Part shown: piece by piece, positions 4,934 to 6,355 of the stretch
Position numbering within the stretch: position 1 is the first letter of the stretch
Layout: every line of letters starts with the position of its first letter
DNA from: Planctomycetaceae bacterium
GTDB taxonomy: Bacteria; Planctomycetota; Planctomycetia; Planctomycetales; Planctomycetaceae
Direction of reading: 5' to 3'
NCBI GenBank assembly: GCA_020426085.1
Contig: JAGQQP010000251.1
Coordinates: forward strand, 1-6,355
Length of the DNA stretch: 6,355 nucleotides
Notes under the pieces: model-generated
What the model was told of the DNA's origin: nothing
Database searches by the model: none
The model's input: only the letters and a program-made list of their open reading frames with translations
Translations under genes and position numbers: made by a program

Positions 4934-6355
4934 CTACTTAGGTTGAGCCGACTTTCTGGCCTGATTTGTCAGTTCGTGAATTTTGGAAACCACCCGCTGC
5001 TCGACCGACTCAGCAAAGGGACCGGGATACGAAGAATAAATCATGGCTCTGTTCCCTTCATACCCGCCTTCCTTGAGGACCCGCAGACTGGGGAGGTAGC
5101 CGAACACGTGGTTCGAATAGCCGGCAATCCAGACGACCGGTTCCTGTTCGCCGGAGTTCCCGGTTCCCGATTTCAGTTCCTGCTGCAGTCTGAGAGAATA
5201 ATCCACAACTGTTTCACCACAAATGGCCGCTAAAGTCAGATCATTTCCAAACTGAATGACCTGCAGCGGGAAGGCATAACTCGTCTGAATGCCTCCGCGT
5301 TCTTCGAGCTGATCCAGCAGTCGAACCGCATGGCTCTGCTCATATTTATTGCCTGTTTCCTTGCGTTTGAGCAGTTCTTCCCGGGAAGGGGGAGTCGCAA
5401 ATTCCAGTTCCACCTCTTCCAGGGCAACTCCCAGCGGTCCATGTATTGCACGAGGCTGCTTAACGGACAAAGCCACTTCGACAGCGTTGGAAAGTGCGCG
5501 ACCGTGCTGTTTTGCGAGATCCAGAGACCGTCGCGGATAGGGATTCTGATCTCCGCCACAGCCCATCATGAACAGCGCCACCATTCCCGGATGAGCGGCT
5601 TCCAGGTATTCCTGGGCATACCCGGCATAGTCGCCACAAAACTGATAAAAACTGAGCGTCGTGTTGTGACAGGCATAACCAAACAGAGCAGCCATCAGAG
5701 AGCTGTCTGGCCGCTCTACAATCAATACCGGCACCCGTTGATCTACCGGTCCTTCAGGATAGGGGCTGTTAATGACTCCCTCAGAAGTAGGCAGACGACG
5801 GTTCATGGCAAATCCAGCTCGCGCGGAAGCATACTTCAGTTGAACCGGTTCAAGTCGCGGGAGCGTTGTTTCGATCGCTTTGAGAAGTTTCTCAACCAGC
5901 ATTTTCGTGTACTGACGGGCTTCCGCACCTCGATCTCCCCCCAGTCCCCGGCGGGTCGCTTTATCTTCCCGTAATTCGGGTCCGCAATGCGTATGTGATG
6001 CATTCATCAGGAGCGCAGCTGAGGGAATATTGAAATCCGATTCGAGGCGCGCAGCAATCGGATCTCGCAATGCAGGCGTGATTCCAATCAGGTCAGTCGT
6101 AATGATCACCACTTTTTGACCGCGGGTATCTTCCAGAATCAACAGCTTGGCATACAGATCATGTACCTTTCCCTCTGAGGGTTTCGTGCGGGCGGCATAA
6201 CCTGACATCCACATGGGTTTGTCTGGGGTGATCACAACTGATGCTGCGGCACCGCGCCATTCCGATTTCGTATTCGTTTCCGCCGCAGTAACTCGAGTTA
6301 TTGCAACAGACGTTAACCAGTTGACAAGCACAGTCACCAGCAGTAAACGCAGTAA
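4934..6355 (-). CDS. Neutral/alkaline non-lysosomal ceramidase-like secreted protein, 5' truncated by window edge
   Basis: This protein belongs to the neutral ceramidase N-terminal-domain family, whose classical members are zinc amidases that cleave the N-acyl bond of ceramide. The frame is open to the right edge. A GTG at 6335-6337 is possible, but the codons before it read LLRLLL and continue the hydrophobic run VTVLVNWLTSVAI, so the real start and the signal peptide's beginning lie outside the window. Counting that GTG as residue 1, cleavage is likely near 18-20. Putative Zn ligands are present: HTH (115-117) in NASHTHCGP, His224 in GYACHNTT, Glu375 in CGETVVDY, and Tyr414 in FGYLPS. The family nucleophile Ser of GDVSPN is Asn265 here (GGDQNP), so a true ceramidase reaction is doubtful. 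The usual C-terminal beta-sandwich domain is absent: about 470 residues against about 650-780. The substrate is unknown; another exported amide hydrolase role is likely. Confidence 0.82.
   Translation of the reverse strand, partial: LLRLLLVTVLVNWLTSVAITRVTAAETNTKSEWRGAAASVVITPDKPMWMSGYAARTKPSEGKVHDLYAKLLILEDTRGQKVVIITTDLIGITPALRDPIAARLESDFNIPSAALLMNASHTHCGPELREDKATRRGLGGDRGAEARQYTKMLVEKLLKAIETTLPRLEPVQLKYASARAGFAMNRRLPTSEGVINSPYPEGPVDQRVPVLIVERPDSSLMAALFGYACHNTTLSFYQFCGDYAGYAQEYLEAAHPGMVALFMMGCGGDQNPYPRRSLDLAKQHGRALSNAVEVALSVKQPRAIHGPLGVALEEVELEFATPPSREELLKRKETGNKYEQSHAVRLLDQLEERGGIQTSYAFPLQVIQFGNDLTLAAICGETVVDYSLRLQQELKSGTGNSGEQEPVVWIAGYSNHVFGYLPSLRVLKEGGYEGNRAMIYSSYPGPFAESVEQRVVSKIHELTNQARKSAQPK

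Noticed and set aside
5330..5974. Plus-strand open frame (214 codons) opposite the ceramidase-like gene
   Set aside because: No family resemblance and no ribosome binding site; the opposite strand encodes the HTH and His224 region of a recognisable family.
1..6355. Search for CRISPR repeats, tRNA, insertion-sequence ends, toxin-antitoxin or phage-defence genes
   Set aside because: No regularly spaced repeats, cloverleaf with a T-arm motif, transposase or known defence domain is visible. The NT-HD protein was considered as an antitoxin-like or oligonucleotide-synthase defence enzyme, but it lacks an effector partner and the context does not support it.

Overview
The window most resembles a Planctomycetota chromosome (Gimesia/Rubinisphaera-like). 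This is judged from gene content and not from a marker gene. It holds a secreted neutral-ceramidase-fold protein, a secreted squalene-cyclase-type toroid protein with a beta-helix tail of the kind I associate with planctomycetal surface proteins, and a stand-alone degenerate receiver protein. Base composition is near-balanced, and intergenic gaps are short and AT-rich. I see no rRNA, tRNA, CRISPR array, insertion sequence, integrase or attachment site, so this looks like ordinary chromosomal backbone and not an island.

Layout from left to right. At 2-910 (+) lies the C-terminal part of an N-acyl-D-amino-acid deacylase (D-aminoacylase), cut by the left edge. Everything else is on the minus strand. 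At 898-1269 is a 123-residue receiver-like protein with Asn at the phospho-acceptor position; its 3' end overlaps the deacylase by 13 bases. At 1325-2428 is a nucleotidyltransferase fused to an HD phosphohydrolase domain. At 2568-4778 is an exported alpha/alpha-toroid plus beta-helix protein. At 4934-6355 is a neutral/alkaline-ceramidase-like secreted hydrolase whose signal peptide runs off the right edge. No gene-free stretch exceeds 300 bases; the three gaps are 55, 139 and 152 bases.

Working relationships. The nucleotidyltransferase-HD gene and the receiver gene lie 55 bases apart in the same direction and are the likeliest operon, perhaps a small signalling or RNA-processing pair. The two exported proteins are codirectional but separated by gaps with their own candidate leader structures, so they may be independent units. 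The deacylase converges on the minus-strand group, and a hairpin covering both stop codons may serve both transcripts.

The most notable points are: (1) the degenerate receiver beside the NT-HD fusion; (2) the toroid-beta-helix fusion with no cyclase catalytic motif; (3) the ceramidase-fold protein lacking the family's serine; (4) perfect 9-bp inverted repeats enclosing smaller hairpins just before two of the minus-strand genes; (5) the convergent-gene hairpin. No known defence or mobile system is recognisable, and I do not claim a new one.
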